From: Anagrus nilaparvatae
Taxonomy: Eukaryota > Arthropoda > Insecta > Hymenoptera > Mymaridae
Assembly: GCA_022575985.1 (NCBI GenBank)
Contig: JAKSXM010000246.1
Location: forward strand, 11,736,001 to 11,800,000
Length of the DNA: 64,000 nucleotides
Direction of reading: 5' to 3'
Of the stretch, positions 1-12,275 are shown one piece after another (position 1 is the first letter of the stretch; each line of letters opens with the position of its first letter). The position numbers and the translations under genes are program-made. The notes beneath the pieces are model-generated. The model was not told the origin of the DNA. It saw only the letters and a list, made by a program, of their open reading frames with translations, and ran no database searches.

Positions 1-3000
1 ACACTAGTAAATGCTTGAAAATGAAAGCAATTCAAGTAAAAAAAGCCTATTTATAGTGAAAGAGAATCCTAAGTAGCTAACAAATAATGCATTACAGCTC
101 ATGACTTGTAAAATAAAGAATGGCTCATGTTCCCATGTCAATTTATTACCAAGATGAAAACAAAGAGTTGTACTTATTTTTTCTATTAACCAGTGTCAAA
201 AAAAATTATTTTTGTTGGAAAAAAACTTTTAACTAAAAAGGAAATTCAATGCATTTGGGACACCAGGTTATGGATCAGTTTTTTTGAGCTGAAAAAAGAA
301 CCATTTGTTCATGCCAATGGGCCTTTTGACCCTAGAAAGATAAGGCTCAATGTTATCAAATAGGGTTTTTTGGTAATTTTCAATATAACGTTGCAACCTT
401 GTTTTTTAGCTTCCGTTTGATTTGATTTTTTTCGCGTCAGTGTCACCTTTTATTCACCGTAAACTGCAATTTTGTTTCAGTAATTTTTTTATCGTTATAA
501 ACGATAAACCAAAACCGCATTTTTAGACAAAAATAACCAATTTTTAAATTGCTACCAAAATTGCAATTTTCATTAAAAGAAGACTTTATAGGTTTTAAAA
601 ATTATTTACTCACCCCTTTTAAATTATTTATTTGCAAGGTATATGATAATTTAAAGTCAGGGTCCCAAATTTAGGTTTTTTAAAAAATGTCTACTTTTAT
701 AATTATCCTTGCAGAGTCATATTTCAAAAGTAATTCAAGAAATCAAATGAGCAAATAATTTTCCAAAATTTCGCGCTCATATAAAATTTTTGCGATAAAT
801 TAAACCTATTTTCATCGAAAGCTAACTGTCCCATAACCATTTGGTGTCACTTTTTGTTCCAAATGTAACGAACTCTTATTGTAAATCTGGTGCTTTTTCA
901 ACCTATTTTTGATCCAAATGTCATGAAATTCCTCATATATATTTAACATGCTAAACGACAAGCATGACTGATCATTTATCTATTTTAAAATTAAAATTTT
1001 TGATAAATAAATAACTGCAATAATATTTACGAGTGTATATAATTGAAAAATTTAATATATATAGTAAAATATGTTACTTAACGATTACTCTCAAGTTACA
1101 TCACAAAAATATTGAATTTATAATCTCTCTAAAAAAATGTATTTTTAAAGCTTTTGAAAAAAAAAAATATTTAATGGAAAGATATAATATATATGTTTAA
1201 TTCCAATATAATGCGTGAGGTCTAATGTATCGAGTGGAGTGTATAAAAGTAATAATTTATATAAAGAAGAGGTGAATGAATTTCGGTAGCAAAAATCTCA
1301 AGAATACAATATTATAAGGATTTAAAAAAACGTCAGACAGCTGAGAATAAGAAGAGAGTTTTTAAAATACACGATTTAAAGCGGTTACACTGAACTGATA
1401 ATTATTGGGATATGTATGCATTTTTCTGACATGTTATTCGTTTGTGATTAACGACTTTTCATAGTTTTGTTTCTTTCTGTCTTATTTAGATACTTTCAAA
1501 AATTCTTGGGTATTTTTATATGAATTTTTGATTTTGTAATGCAATAATGGAACTATTATTTATTTAATAGACAATTGTTTGTTTAATAGTAAAATTATGC
1601 AATTGAAATTATTGTGTCAAGATTTTTTATCAATTTTGCTGTGGGAAAATAGATTAAATTTTGAATGTGTTTTTTTTTTTAGATTATCTGATATTGTTAT
1701 GAATTATTATGCTTTGAGCTATTTTAGAGCAAGCTTTTATTGATCAAAATTATTAATATAAAATTTATTTTTTGTGAACCAATTAATATTTGACAAAAAT
1801 ACTCAACAAAGTTATTTATGATAAAAAAACGTTCTGATAAAATTGATGTCAGAAATTTATCAAATAATTACAGTACTTATATAAAATCATGAATTAAAAA
1901 TGTTGGAAAAACTATAAGTCATGTCATATTAAGTATAGAAAATTTTGCATTATAGCTTTTACATTTAGATAAAACATGAAACTAGCATTAAACGGTTTAT
2001 TGATTTTTTTTTTAATTGATGGGAATTAACACATTAAACTTTACTCATAAATTAAATTGTGATTAATGTAATACAACAAAAATTTCACACTTCTACTTTG
2101 ACCTCAATATTTTGCACTGTGTAGTATTTAAGAATTCATATTTTATTCTCATGTTATTATTTAAATTTAGTGTCGATCTGACCCAAAATTCAGGTTTTAT
2201 AGATATTTGGATGAATTCAGACATGCCGAAATTAAAATTTGATTTAAATTCTTAAGGGTGTTTAGGAGAAAACTCGGATTTCCTTTGGTATTAATTGAGC
2301 TTCTACCCCTGTTTAGCAAATTTTCGTTATTATTACGTTATTATTTCGTTATTACCGTATTTCAGGACAAAATCCAGATTTGTAGAATGTTTAAATTTTG
2401 CAAATCTCAGAAGCCTATTCCAGACCAAATTCGCATAAAATCTCTGAAATTGTGGCCCAACTTCAAACTAACATTTTCATATCTTTCAATTCAGAGAAAA
2501 TACACTTGTAAATATTTTATCAAGTTAACATTTAATTACCTACTTTATAAAATTTATCATACCCATAACTACATAAAACTTTGTTCTATATTTAAATTGT
2601 CTTTTTTAACACATAACTCGCGCATAACAAACACGGAAGTCAAAAACCAAAATAATAGCAGTATAATAAAATAAAACAAAAGACACATAAAACCTTTTAA
2701 TAAAAAATAAAATGTCTGAAAAAAGATAAAATATATTTTTGATATTTAGCCAAGTTTAATGTCGCGACAGATCAAGATTAAAAATTATATATTTTTACCC
2801 CATACAGATCATGCATGTACTATAAAAAAATTTATAATTACATTTTTTATCTGCATAATAAAAGGTACTTGTTTTATTTTTTTTATTAATGCATCTGGCC
2901 ACTCGAAACTTTACAGATGCCAGTTTTAAAATATGTGTTATCTCTGCATATAATTTTTTTTCTCGAAATAACCATTTATATTAATTAATGCTAAAAAAAA

Positions 3001-3016
3001 TGTTGTAATTACTTAC
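1..3016. other. AT-rich non-coding region, intron or 3' flank of the Pvf-like gene
   Basis: I see no convincing coding exon here. An open frame on the plus strand at 2258-2674 has no recognisable domain and composition like its surroundings. The exon that should complete the PDGF/VEGF cystine knot (the minus strand past 3017) was looked for by its expected Cys-x-Cys ending and not found, so it may lie further left, outside the window. Confidence 0.5.
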
Positions 3017-3249
3017 GTAGAAAAATAATTCAACACGTTGTTGATTTTTAGGTACACATGTTAATGAATCAGATTTACAGCATCCAGTATCATCAGAACA
3101 TCTATGTAATATAGCACAATGTGGAATGTATGTTATTGTTGAACTTGGATATACTTCATTAACTGGTATTAATTTTGCTCTAGGCCATTGACAACTTCCT
3201 TCTTTTGTTACTTTTATTACATGTTGAAATGCTTCTCTCATATCAGCTG
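3017..3249 (-). CDS. Pvf: PDGF/VEGF-like growth factor, cystine-knot exon (internal exon)
   Basis: This internal exon encodes the first part of a PDGF/VEGF cystine-knot domain, the ligand class that binds the PVR receptor tyrosine kinase in insects and acts outside the cell. Visible family features are a Cys-x-x-Pro start, an Ile-Pro-His-Cys-Ala step, an Arg-Cys after it, and the Gly-Cys-Cys pair that forms the knot and dimer disulphide. The acceptor is TTACAG before 3249 and the donor is GTAAGT after 3017. It joins in phase (phase 1) to the exon at 4380-4704. The domain is incomplete: the last Cys-x-Cys part must be in a further exon that I could not find. Family assignment is strong; which Pvf paralogue it is cannot be told. 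Confidence 0.8.
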
Positions 3250-4379
3250 CTGTAATTATGATTTATTTTTTTTTTTAAATTATGACGTGGTTTTTTTGTT
3301 GTTTTTTACATTTTTTTAAATAATATGATAATCAAAAGTTCAAGACATTCAGTAATATATTATGCCATTGACCTGATTACATAGTACAATAACAACATAT
3401 TAACTTGTTTAATAGACTTTTAAAATTTTGTAAAAAAAAATTTCATTTTTTTTTTACTTGAAATTTATTTTTTAGAATTTTGCATTTAGAAATATAATTT
3501 TTATAATTTATTACTAAAACTTACATAATTGTAAGAATATTTATTTAAAAAATGTAATTTTTAATCTATAGAGAAAAAGTTTTATAAATAATTATTATAA
3601 ATAAATATGATTTTATGATTAAATTTCAAAAATTCCATAAATTATTTTTATATAACTACACTGTGAAAAATTTTGCGGTGATTTTTACTGTCGAATGAAG
3701 ATAAATAAGTAAGAAACAAGGTATCTGGTTTATAATTACTTCACGAATGGATATTTTATTTCCACAAATGACTTTTTCCTAGGACCTTTTTCATCTAAGT
3801 TGATTGGTCTATTGGAATATTTAAGAAATAGGGTCACGAGTAATGAATAATAGACCTGATGATCGTAACATTAAAGATTATACCCATTTGATAGAAGCTG
3901 CAGTCCTGCACGTAAAGAAAAGTTTAAAAAAAATATTTTTACCAAAACAAGGAAGAAGGCGAGCAGTTCCATTAAGGTATCATAGAAGTATGTGGAACCA
4001 AGATATAACTACAGTCTTTCGGGAAGGAAGAAATAATAGCGCTTACACCTGATTGTTGATAAACATTATCCAGGTAGAAAAAACAAGGAAACATCAAAAA
4101 CAGTATCGTAGGGTCATGAAATTTTGAGTTATTTACGTGATTTTCCGAGAAAGTGGAAATTTTCAATAATTTTAGATTCTCAAATACAATACCTAATTGA
4201 GACTATACTAATTAACGTATTGTCAAAATCTTAATAAATTATTTCAAAAATATATCGTCATTTCTAAAGTAATAAATACCGCAAAATTATGCTGAGTGTA
4301 TTTATAAATATTTTAATTAAAAAATTTTTTTTTTAATATTCAAATAAAATAAAATAAATATTTATAAAATATCACTTAC

Positions 4380-4704
4380 ATTTAGAATTTTTCTTAATTT
4401 GTTGCATATTATTTCTTGTTTCTTTAATACTATCTCTTGTACCAAGAGTTTGCCACTTATGTGCACTATAAGCTGACATTGGAGGATAATCATTTTTTTC
4501 ATTATAATCTCCGATGCTTTCATGTGTCCTTGATTCTTTATTATTATTTAAATTTATTCTTGGTTTTATTGTTGTACTTTTTTTTGTTGTCGTTGTTATT
4601 GGATTTTCAGTTGTCGTTGTTGTAGTTGTCGACGTCGTTGTCGTTGTTGATGAAGAAGTTAAATTTATTTTATCTTCTTCTATAATATCAGCTTCGTTGT
4701 TCTC
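4380..4704 (-). CDS. Pvf: PDGF/VEGF-like growth factor, Thr-rich linker exon (internal exon)
   Basis: A 325-bp exon with acceptor AAAG before 4704 and donor GTAAGT after 4380. It is open in one frame: an acidic start (Glu-Asn-Asn-Glu-Ala-Asp), a long threonine run broken by Ser and Glu-Asn-Pro, then a charged stretch rich in Asn and Lys. It ends one base into a codon, which is completed by the first two bases of the exon at 3249, giving a continuous frame into the cystine-knot domain. The threonine run looks like a mucin-type O-glycosylated linker ahead of the growth factor domain. Open frames on the plus strand here are antisense shadows with Val-rich nonsense. The upstream signal-peptide exon was not found. 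Confidence 0.7.
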
Positions 4705-6786
4705 CTTTAAATAATAAAAACAAGTTTATTAATTTATTGTTTATATGACTTTATTGTAAAAAAAATTTTTTATTATACTAAAGAAGTATATGCTTATTTT
4801 AAAAAAAATACTTTAAAAAAAATTATATTCACTTAAATTACAATAACTTGTGATTCAAATAAGACAGTGTTAATAGTTTATTTATGTTAATGACTTTTGT
4901 GCTTATTACTATTGACAATTTTTTATTCCTTTTCGCATTTAAATTGTCAATAAAAATAGTTCAATTTTATAATCAGACTGTACTAGAAATCGTTCAGTAA
5001 TATTTTTTTTTTAATTTTATGTACATTAAAAATTAATAAATATTTTGCTAAACAAGTATTTCAAGTTTTTTAAAACCCCTGTTGCTTTTTTATTTGACAA
5101 AAATGGGCCCATAAAATCTAATTAACGTTGTTTAATGTCAAATAACAGCATTTCTTAGATTTAATTGCAATTTACACACCCAAACACACAAAAATTAATA
5201 TGCTGTTTAAAAAGTTTGTAATAAAATAATGGGTCACTGCAATTACTTTAAGTGTTAAATTAAATAAAATCATAAACATTCAATTTTAAAGTGACTAAAA
5301 AATCACAAGTGTAAATTAAAAAATTTATTTTAAATTTATACGATACCTAAGAAATTTTGTTATAATATAAAATTTTTATTTTCTTCGTGATATTTTGAAT
5401 AAAATCTTTGTGCAATAAATTGTTGAAACGTATAAAGGACCTTTCTAAAAATAGTTGAGTTGTAGCTATTTTTTAAACAAGGGATAAAATATTAGTTTTG
5501 GCTTTGCAAGCAATTGAATTTACAAGCGAGTGCAGACAGCATGCGAAAGTCTAACCCCATATTTTGTCCCATGTTTTAAAATATAGCTTTACATATAATG
5601 GGCAAAAAAGCCGTCTCCCTAGGGCAGAAAATAGGCTTTTTTGCCCTAGATATGTAAAAGCTTTTATTGAATTAAAAATACAGATTTTAATAGAAAATAT
5701 GACCAACATTACATTCACAATCAACAATGGGATATTTAGAACAAAGTGGATTATTATATAATTTCGAAGGGTAGAAATGGAAAAAAAATCTTTTTGAGTT
5801 GTAAAGCGTAAGAATTTCTTCTATAAAAAAAATTTTAATCGAAGCAGATGAGTAACTGAAAATTTTTCAGATCTCCGCAGACCCTTAAAAAATTTTATTT
5901 TTAGATGTACGAAACAAGAAGTATTTTTTTATAAAGTTGGTCATGCTTTTCCGAGAAAAAAGTTTAATTCAAATCAAATCTATTAAAATAGTCTAAGCTT
6001 TTCGTATAGCACCTTATTCAATTTTCATATTTTTCAAAATATATTTCTTAGACTTATGATTCTAAAAAACTTTTATCCTTCAATTTCTTGAAGTATATTA
6101 TCTAAAATGATAAAAAGCTTGCCAAAAATCAGATTGCCAAATTACTGGTAATTTAAAATATAAGATATCATAATTTTTTTTAAATTTGTTATAATACTTA
6201 TATTTCCCTGCCTGAAGCAGAATTTTTTTTATCGCAATTTGCTAAGTTATACACATATCAATGGTAAATTTAAACATTTTAATATTTGCAATATTTCATT
6301 TTAAAATATATAGTTTAACTGAAATCCTTGAAAATAAAATTATAATATCAAATTGACACATCAATTTATGGTAAAAATTTTAAAAAATTATACTAATAGA
6401 AGCGATGATTCATACATGGGATTTTTGCATAGCTCATAAAATAAAAAAAATGTAATGTCGTCCGTTAAATTTGCTATATAATTAATGAATTTTTCAAAGA
6501 TGCATCAGATGGTGATGATGCAGCAACAAAAATTATATAGTGAAATAAATGAATGACGTAAATGCAATAATTTTATTTTGTAAAATCTGAATCAGATTTG
6601 AATAAGAAGCATGAATGGGTACTGTTCAATCAAGGGATGCTTCTTATACACCTTTAGATAAATAACGGTAGGTAGTTATGAAAATATGATAGTCATTGGA
6701 CATCTTATGAAGTACGTCTCGGTTTTATAAGTGTGACGGTTTATTATTAATCCAAGAAAGGAAGTAAATTTTTTTGTAAAATGAGA
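4705..6786. other. AT-rich non-coding region
   Basis: Probably intron or 5' flank of the Pvf-like gene. No exon is supported. The only clear structure is a hairpin at about 5586-5661, listed separately. Many short A and T runs. Confidence 0.45.
5586..5661. repeat. Short inverted repeat (hairpin)
   Basis: Two arms of about 27 bases read as imperfect complements: the left begins gctttacatataatgggcaa and the right ends with the matching ttgccc, atatgtaaaagc. The loop is about 20 bases. It may be a short MITE relic. Confidence 0.55.
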
Positions 6787-9382
6787 CAGTAATTATACGC
6801 AAGTCAGATCAACTTGAAACCTTTTGCAATTTGTCAAGAAAGGTGTCAAGTTCAAAAGTAAACAACTTTGGTTGGTTGCAATTAGTCCGAAATGTTGCAA
6901 AAATTGGCCAAACTGTTTTTTTTGGCCAAAAATAAATAAATATTTAATATCTCGGGAAATATTAAATGAATTTTGTTGAAAATAGGTACTAGGGGGTTTT
7001 TTGGGTCGCTGATTACGATTTTAATGTCAGAAATTTCTCAATCACCCTGTAAACAGTAAAAACTACCCTTTTTTAGGGGTTGTTTTTAAAAATTTTGGGA
7101 TTTTTGCTAAAATTATCAAATGAATGGCATTTTTTTAGAAAAATTAATTGAAGATATTTATTTATTTTATTATGGACTGAAATTGAGATATAAGGTTTAA
7201 TAATAGGGGGGTTAAAACTACCCCCAGAGTAAGAAAAAGTACAAAAAATATGACCTCCTTTTTTTTTTGTATTTGGATCAATTTTTTGACAATATTTTAT
7301 CGTATATTTACTATTATGAAATTAATTACACCCCTCCCCCGGGGGGGGGGGTGTTAAAACTACCCCTAAATTTATAAAAAAAAAAAAAAAAATTAAATTT
7401 ATTTGTTATTAAATTTTTTTTGCCTCTTTTCGTTTTACAGCAGAAAAAGTAACAAGATTTGCAACGCTGGGTGTAAAAGTACCCTACAATGTACAAAAAA
7501 TTGGCCCGATATTGAGATATAAGGTTTAATAATAGGGGGGTTAAAAACTACTCCCAGAATTAGAAAAAATACAAAAAACATGACCTCATTATTTTTACCC
7601 TACTTTAGGGTTGATACCTCCTTACCAAGGGGTTGTAGGTGAAAATGGACCTCAAAAATGAAAAGAGCGACCCAAAAAACCTACTAGGTGACGTTTTTAG
7701 CTCAAAATATTCACTTTTTCATATAAAAATATTCAACTGTCCCTGGATGGTCAATTAGGCGCTAATGGGTTAAGGCAGACAAAAAAATAGTTTTTAACTC
7801 TTAAATTCTTTAAAATTCTTTACCCCTTCATTGAAATTATTCTAAGTTTGGAATGAAAAATTATTTAAAGTTCCTAAATCAAAATTATTCAAAGTCCGTA
7901 AATGAAAATAATTTTTACTTCTAAATTTGAACTCAAATTTCACCCCCACAGTTCAACCCCCCCCCCTAACGTGCCTAAAAAACCCCCTGCCTATAAGCAT
8001 TTGACGTGTAAAAATTTTCCGTTTAATTAAATATTTTATACGAAAAAAACACAAACCTTTGACTTTCGTACCTTATTTATTACTTATTTCAGGTTTAACG
8101 GCTAATTTACAGCTAAAAAAAGTCTGAATTTGAAATTTTATAGCAGCATTTTATTCAGTTATCATGTAAACATAAGGTACTGTACGAAAATTTTTCATAA
8201 AACTTAGAAATCTAGTGACCTAATGGATTATGTATAAAAATTGTTTGGAATTGCTGAAAAAAAAAGGAATTTTGGCCATAACTTTTTTTTGGCTAATGAT
8301 AACGAGATGTACAATGAACCATTTCAAAGCTAAGGTTAACGCCGAAATTTCATGTCATATGCAAAATTTTAATTGGATTGGCCATTTTTCTTTAATTTCG
8401 CCGAACAAAAAAGAGCATTTACCGTTGTAAACTGAAAATAGGCAATTTTAAACGGCCAAATCTGCTTGCAGACGAAAAATTTTAACAAAAACTTTAAGTA
8501 CAAACAACTTGAAATAAATGCTAAAAAACTTGACTGTTTAAAATAAATAATGTTCAAGCTGCTGGCCAAAAACTGAAAATGTTTTAAAAAATACACGATT
8601 TTACCGAACTTTGTCAGGCCAAAACATAAACAATAATTACCCGATAGGGTCAAAAATTGCTGGACATATTTAGGAACATGTGTTCTGACTTTTCACCGAA
8701 GGATTTTTTTTTCGAAGCAACTCAGCCCAGATGGCGCTAAAAAATTGGCATGAAAAATTTTGGAAAAATTTTTTTTTTGCCCATAACTTTTCTTCTGGTT
8801 ATTTTAAACGGTTCTAGGTGGTCTCAAAATTTTCCCAATTTTATCATCTTGAAAAACGATAAGAATAATTTTTTTTGTAAAAGTAATATTTTTCCAGATA
8901 TTTACGCCAGAACGATCCGGTTTCTTGATTTTTCGTTAAACAACCATTTTTGACTTGTCATATCTCCTTTAATATTTTTCGTACACAAAAAAAATAAAAA
9001 CCGCTGTCTTTGTCAACGAAAATACTTAAAATTAGTAATATATAATTTTTTTTGTAATTCTACCAGATTCCAAATAAAATTAAAAAAACTAAAAAAAAAA
9101 AAAATTTTTTTTGGCAAAAATCACACTTTTCATTGCGCTGTAACTCGGAAGGGGTGCATTTTTATGAAAAATTGCAATCAATGTTTTTATCTTAAAAAAT
9201 GGTAATTTATCGATTGGTTAGGATATTTTTTTTTTTTACCCCCCCCCCCCCAATGAGTTCCACCCCCCCCCCCGCCCCCCACCCTTTTGGCAACCAACGG
9301 AAGTTGTTTACTTTTGAACTAGACACCTTTCTTAACAAATTGCAAAAGGTTTCAAGTTGATCTGACTTGCGTATAATTACTG
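6787..9382. mobile_element. 2.6-kb non-coding element with about 100-bp inverted ends
   Basis: The left end (6787-6885) and right end (9283-9382) are inverted copies: the left starts cagtaattatacgcaagtca and the right closes with its complement, with matching blocks on through tttgcaatttgt and the Lys-like AAGTAAACAACTT part. The interior carries no coding sequence. It has a direct repeat at about 7180-7260 and 7505-7590, long C and G runs (near 7337, 7960 and 9240), and one member of the TTTTTTGGGTCGCTGAT repeat family near 6995 with its inverse near 7665. It looks like a non-autonomous DNA element, possibly with a second element nested in it. No clear target duplication. Confidence 0.6.
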
Positions 9383-10337
9383 CTACCAGATTTTACCCCC
9401 TTTCCTTGACTATATGTAATATAAACTATAGTAAATTTTGTACTCTATTCAAAATTTTTATACGTTTTTTGTGAGCTTGAAATGTTTGTTTTGACTAAAA
9501 AGTAATGAATTCCTGTAATATGTGCTATTATTATTATAGAGTCTGTTGGTGGTTCGGCTTCATTAAACTTAGATTTTGACATTTTTTAAGTGTTTATCAG
9601 ATCAAAAACTAGATTTTGTACCCAATTATTTTTTGTTTTCTTTCTTTTGTACAGATATACATATAATATTAGTCTGATCTGATTAAAAAATGTATTTATT
9701 TGCACAATAAAATAAATGATTAATTTTTTAACAATCAAAATTCTGATCCAAACTTATAGCCAAATTTTAAATAAACAGTCAATAAAATCCATTGATAAAT
9801 ATGACAATCAAATATCAATTAAATCATGCGTGTAAATTTCACTTTACAAAATTTTAAAAGAGAATAAAAATTAGAGGCATGCAACACCTGAATTTTTAAG
9901 GACTTGGTTTTAGGTATGGTGTTATTTTTTGGGTCAGCTTGTGGGTAAAACCTAAAATTTTAATAAAAATTTCTTATGATTTTGAGAAATTTTTTTTTAA
10001 TTTCCTTGGGCATAAAACCATATTTATCAGAATTTCAGGTTTAAAAACAACGAATTATTCAGAAAAAGGATAAAAATATTTAATAAAACTGAGAAAAATA
10101 ATTTACTAAACAATTCATTTTGACGAAATTCTGCACTTTAATTTTCAAGTAAAATTCAACCAGTTATATATCTATAGCTTAAAATTTTAAGCGAAATTGA
10201 AGTAAATCCACCTGTATTCACTGACTATCAAACTCCATTTTTATATCAATATTTTAGTAAAAATATTTACGATAATAACTTTCATGTCAAACTCCTGAAA
10301 AAATTCTTGCTGTTTATTTAAATAAAAATTTCATTAA
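9383..10337. other. AT-rich intergenic DNA
   Basis: Nothing coding or clearly structured was found here. Confidence 0.4.
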
Positions 10338-11062
10338 TAAAATAATACATGACTAATTAAATTCGTTTCGCATGTCTGCTTGTTAAATCATCATAATTTT
10401 ATAAGATGAATCTATTAAACACTAAATGTATATGATAAATTGTCACTTAATTAAGACATTTATGATTTTTTTTTCTTCTTCACATCTTAAATTACAGTTT
10501 TAAAAACCTAGAATTAAATTTCTCTTTTAATAATAATAATAATATACGTGCTATGATTTTTTAAAGTCATATTTTTAACATATAAATAAATATTTTTATG
10601 TATAATTAAATAACAAATTTTGTTGTCTTATTTATAAAAAAATAATATTTTAAATTTTGCCTATAGGGACAACAGATTGATGACCTCGAAAAATATTTTT
10701 TATATTAAAAAATAACAGTTATGTATTTATGAATTTTCTGTTTTTTCAGAAAATAATGCTAATTTTTTCTTTTCATACGTAGGTGTTTTGTAGAAAATAA
10801 AGATGACAAAGTGAAAGTTAATAATTCAATTGTTTCAAAAATTTTTAATGAATATTTTTATAACGAAAATTGACTTAATTATTTAAAAATATTCGTAAAA
10901 ACTTTAATTTGTAAAGAAAGACAATTGATATAATTTTTTTTTAAGGAAGAGATTTAAAGCTGTTTTTTTTGGGTGGTCTGTTATATCAGGATTTTTGAAT
11001 CAAAAATAAAAAAGGTAATAAAAAAGAGGCGTTCATATAATCTTAAATGATGCATTTTATAA
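10338..11062. repeat. Duplicated 0.7-kb segment, copy 1
   Basis: This stretch, from taaaataatacatgactaa to gatgcattttataa, recurs at 16812-17539 in the same orientation with only scattered single-base and short length differences. Neither copy codes for anything. Sharp ends in both places suggest a transposed or segmentally copied unit rather than chance similarity. No terminal inverted repeat is obvious. Confidence 0.8.
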
Positions 11063-11211
11063 ATAATATTGATACCAAACATATATACAATCTTACTGCA
11101 CTTACTTTTGAAAAAAATCGCCGTAAAGAATTATTACTCTTAATTATATACGTTTGTATGTATATTAGGCTGACACTTTACTTCAAAATGAATATTTTTT
11201 TTAAAGCAATT

Positions 11212-11616
11212 TACACAGAAAGAGGTTTGAACCGCTCAAGTCGGTTCCAGTAGGAACCGAATATTACTCTTACCATCAGAACGGAAAATGTTTATGCCTA
11301 GAACCGAGATTCACGGTTCTAAACACTAGTTAAAAATCTTCTCTTAAAAAATTATTATTTTTTTCAAAATCAAAATTAGTTACAAATATGTTTTTTAATT
11401 TAATGTACGCGATTCGTAAAAGAAATATAAAAAATATTCTTTTAACTAATTTTGACTTTGAAAAAAATAATAATTTTTTAAGAGAAGGTTTTTAACTAGT
11501 TATTTAGAACCGTGAATCTCGGTTCTAGCATAAACATTTTCAGTTCTTATGGTAAGAGTAATATTCGGTTCCTACTAGAACCGACTTGAGCGGTTCAAAC
11601 TAGCTCTTTCTGTGTA
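11212..11616. mobile_element. Palindromic MITE, Tc1/mariner-like
   Basis: Arms of about 170 bases (11212-11384 and 11443-11616) are near-perfect inverted copies around a loop of about 55 bases. The outer ends read TA-CACAGAAAGAG and CTCTTTCTGTG-TA, so a TA target duplication is possible, as for Tc1/mariner elements. An open frame running into the left arm is a by-product. Confidence 0.75.
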
Positions 11617-12275
11617 TAGACTCTCATGGAATGAAATATTTTTAAAATTTTACAATTAAAAATTCTTCATAAATTTCAAATAAATTTTTCAAAATTTTTT
11701 ACTTATGGTAAAAAAAATTCATTTTTTTAGTACATTTTTTAAGAAAAACGTGTCAATCTAATATTTTAAGGATTATCAATAAGGGTTTAATAAATATTTT
11801 TTAAATTGACAATATTAAAATAGATAATTTTATTAAATATATAACAAGTAAAAAATATACAGTGGGTAATTCAAATAAATCAAATCAGTCCATAAATTAA
11901 CTGAAAATCTTGTGCTTGAAAAAAGTAGAAGATTCAGTTTATTTAACATCGATTTTGAGAATATTGTAAATTATTAATTTAACATTAAATAAAAATAACT
12001 TCTAATTCTGAAAGCATAGTAGTCTAATTTAGTCCAATTAGTCCATTTAGTAATTTTTTCAAAACCCTCAAAGTTATACATGTTATTTCTGATGTTTCAT
12101 CTTTTCCCCAAATTGAACGTAGAGAAAAATACTGGCTCGTATATGATACTTTAGGTCATAAAACTAATGTCTAAAAAAATTTAGTCAATTCGATTACGAG
12201 TTGAAAAAATTTCAAAAGAGATTTTAGATTTCTCCTTTCATATAACACATTTTACAATAGTCGTTGACTAATTAC
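11617..12275. other. 3' flank of the IR gene, AT-rich
   Basis: No gene seen. AT-rich spacer downstream of the minus-strand receptor gene that ends at 12276. Confidence 0.4.

Noticed and set aside
2258..2674. 138-aa plus-strand open frame as a gene
   Set aside because: No domain, no low-AT third-position pattern, composition like the surrounding intergenic DNA.
4437..4714. Plus-strand open frames with Val/Leu-rich products
   Set aside because: They are antisense to the Thr-rich Pvf exon, whose splice sites and phase fit; the Val run is the complement of the Thr codons.
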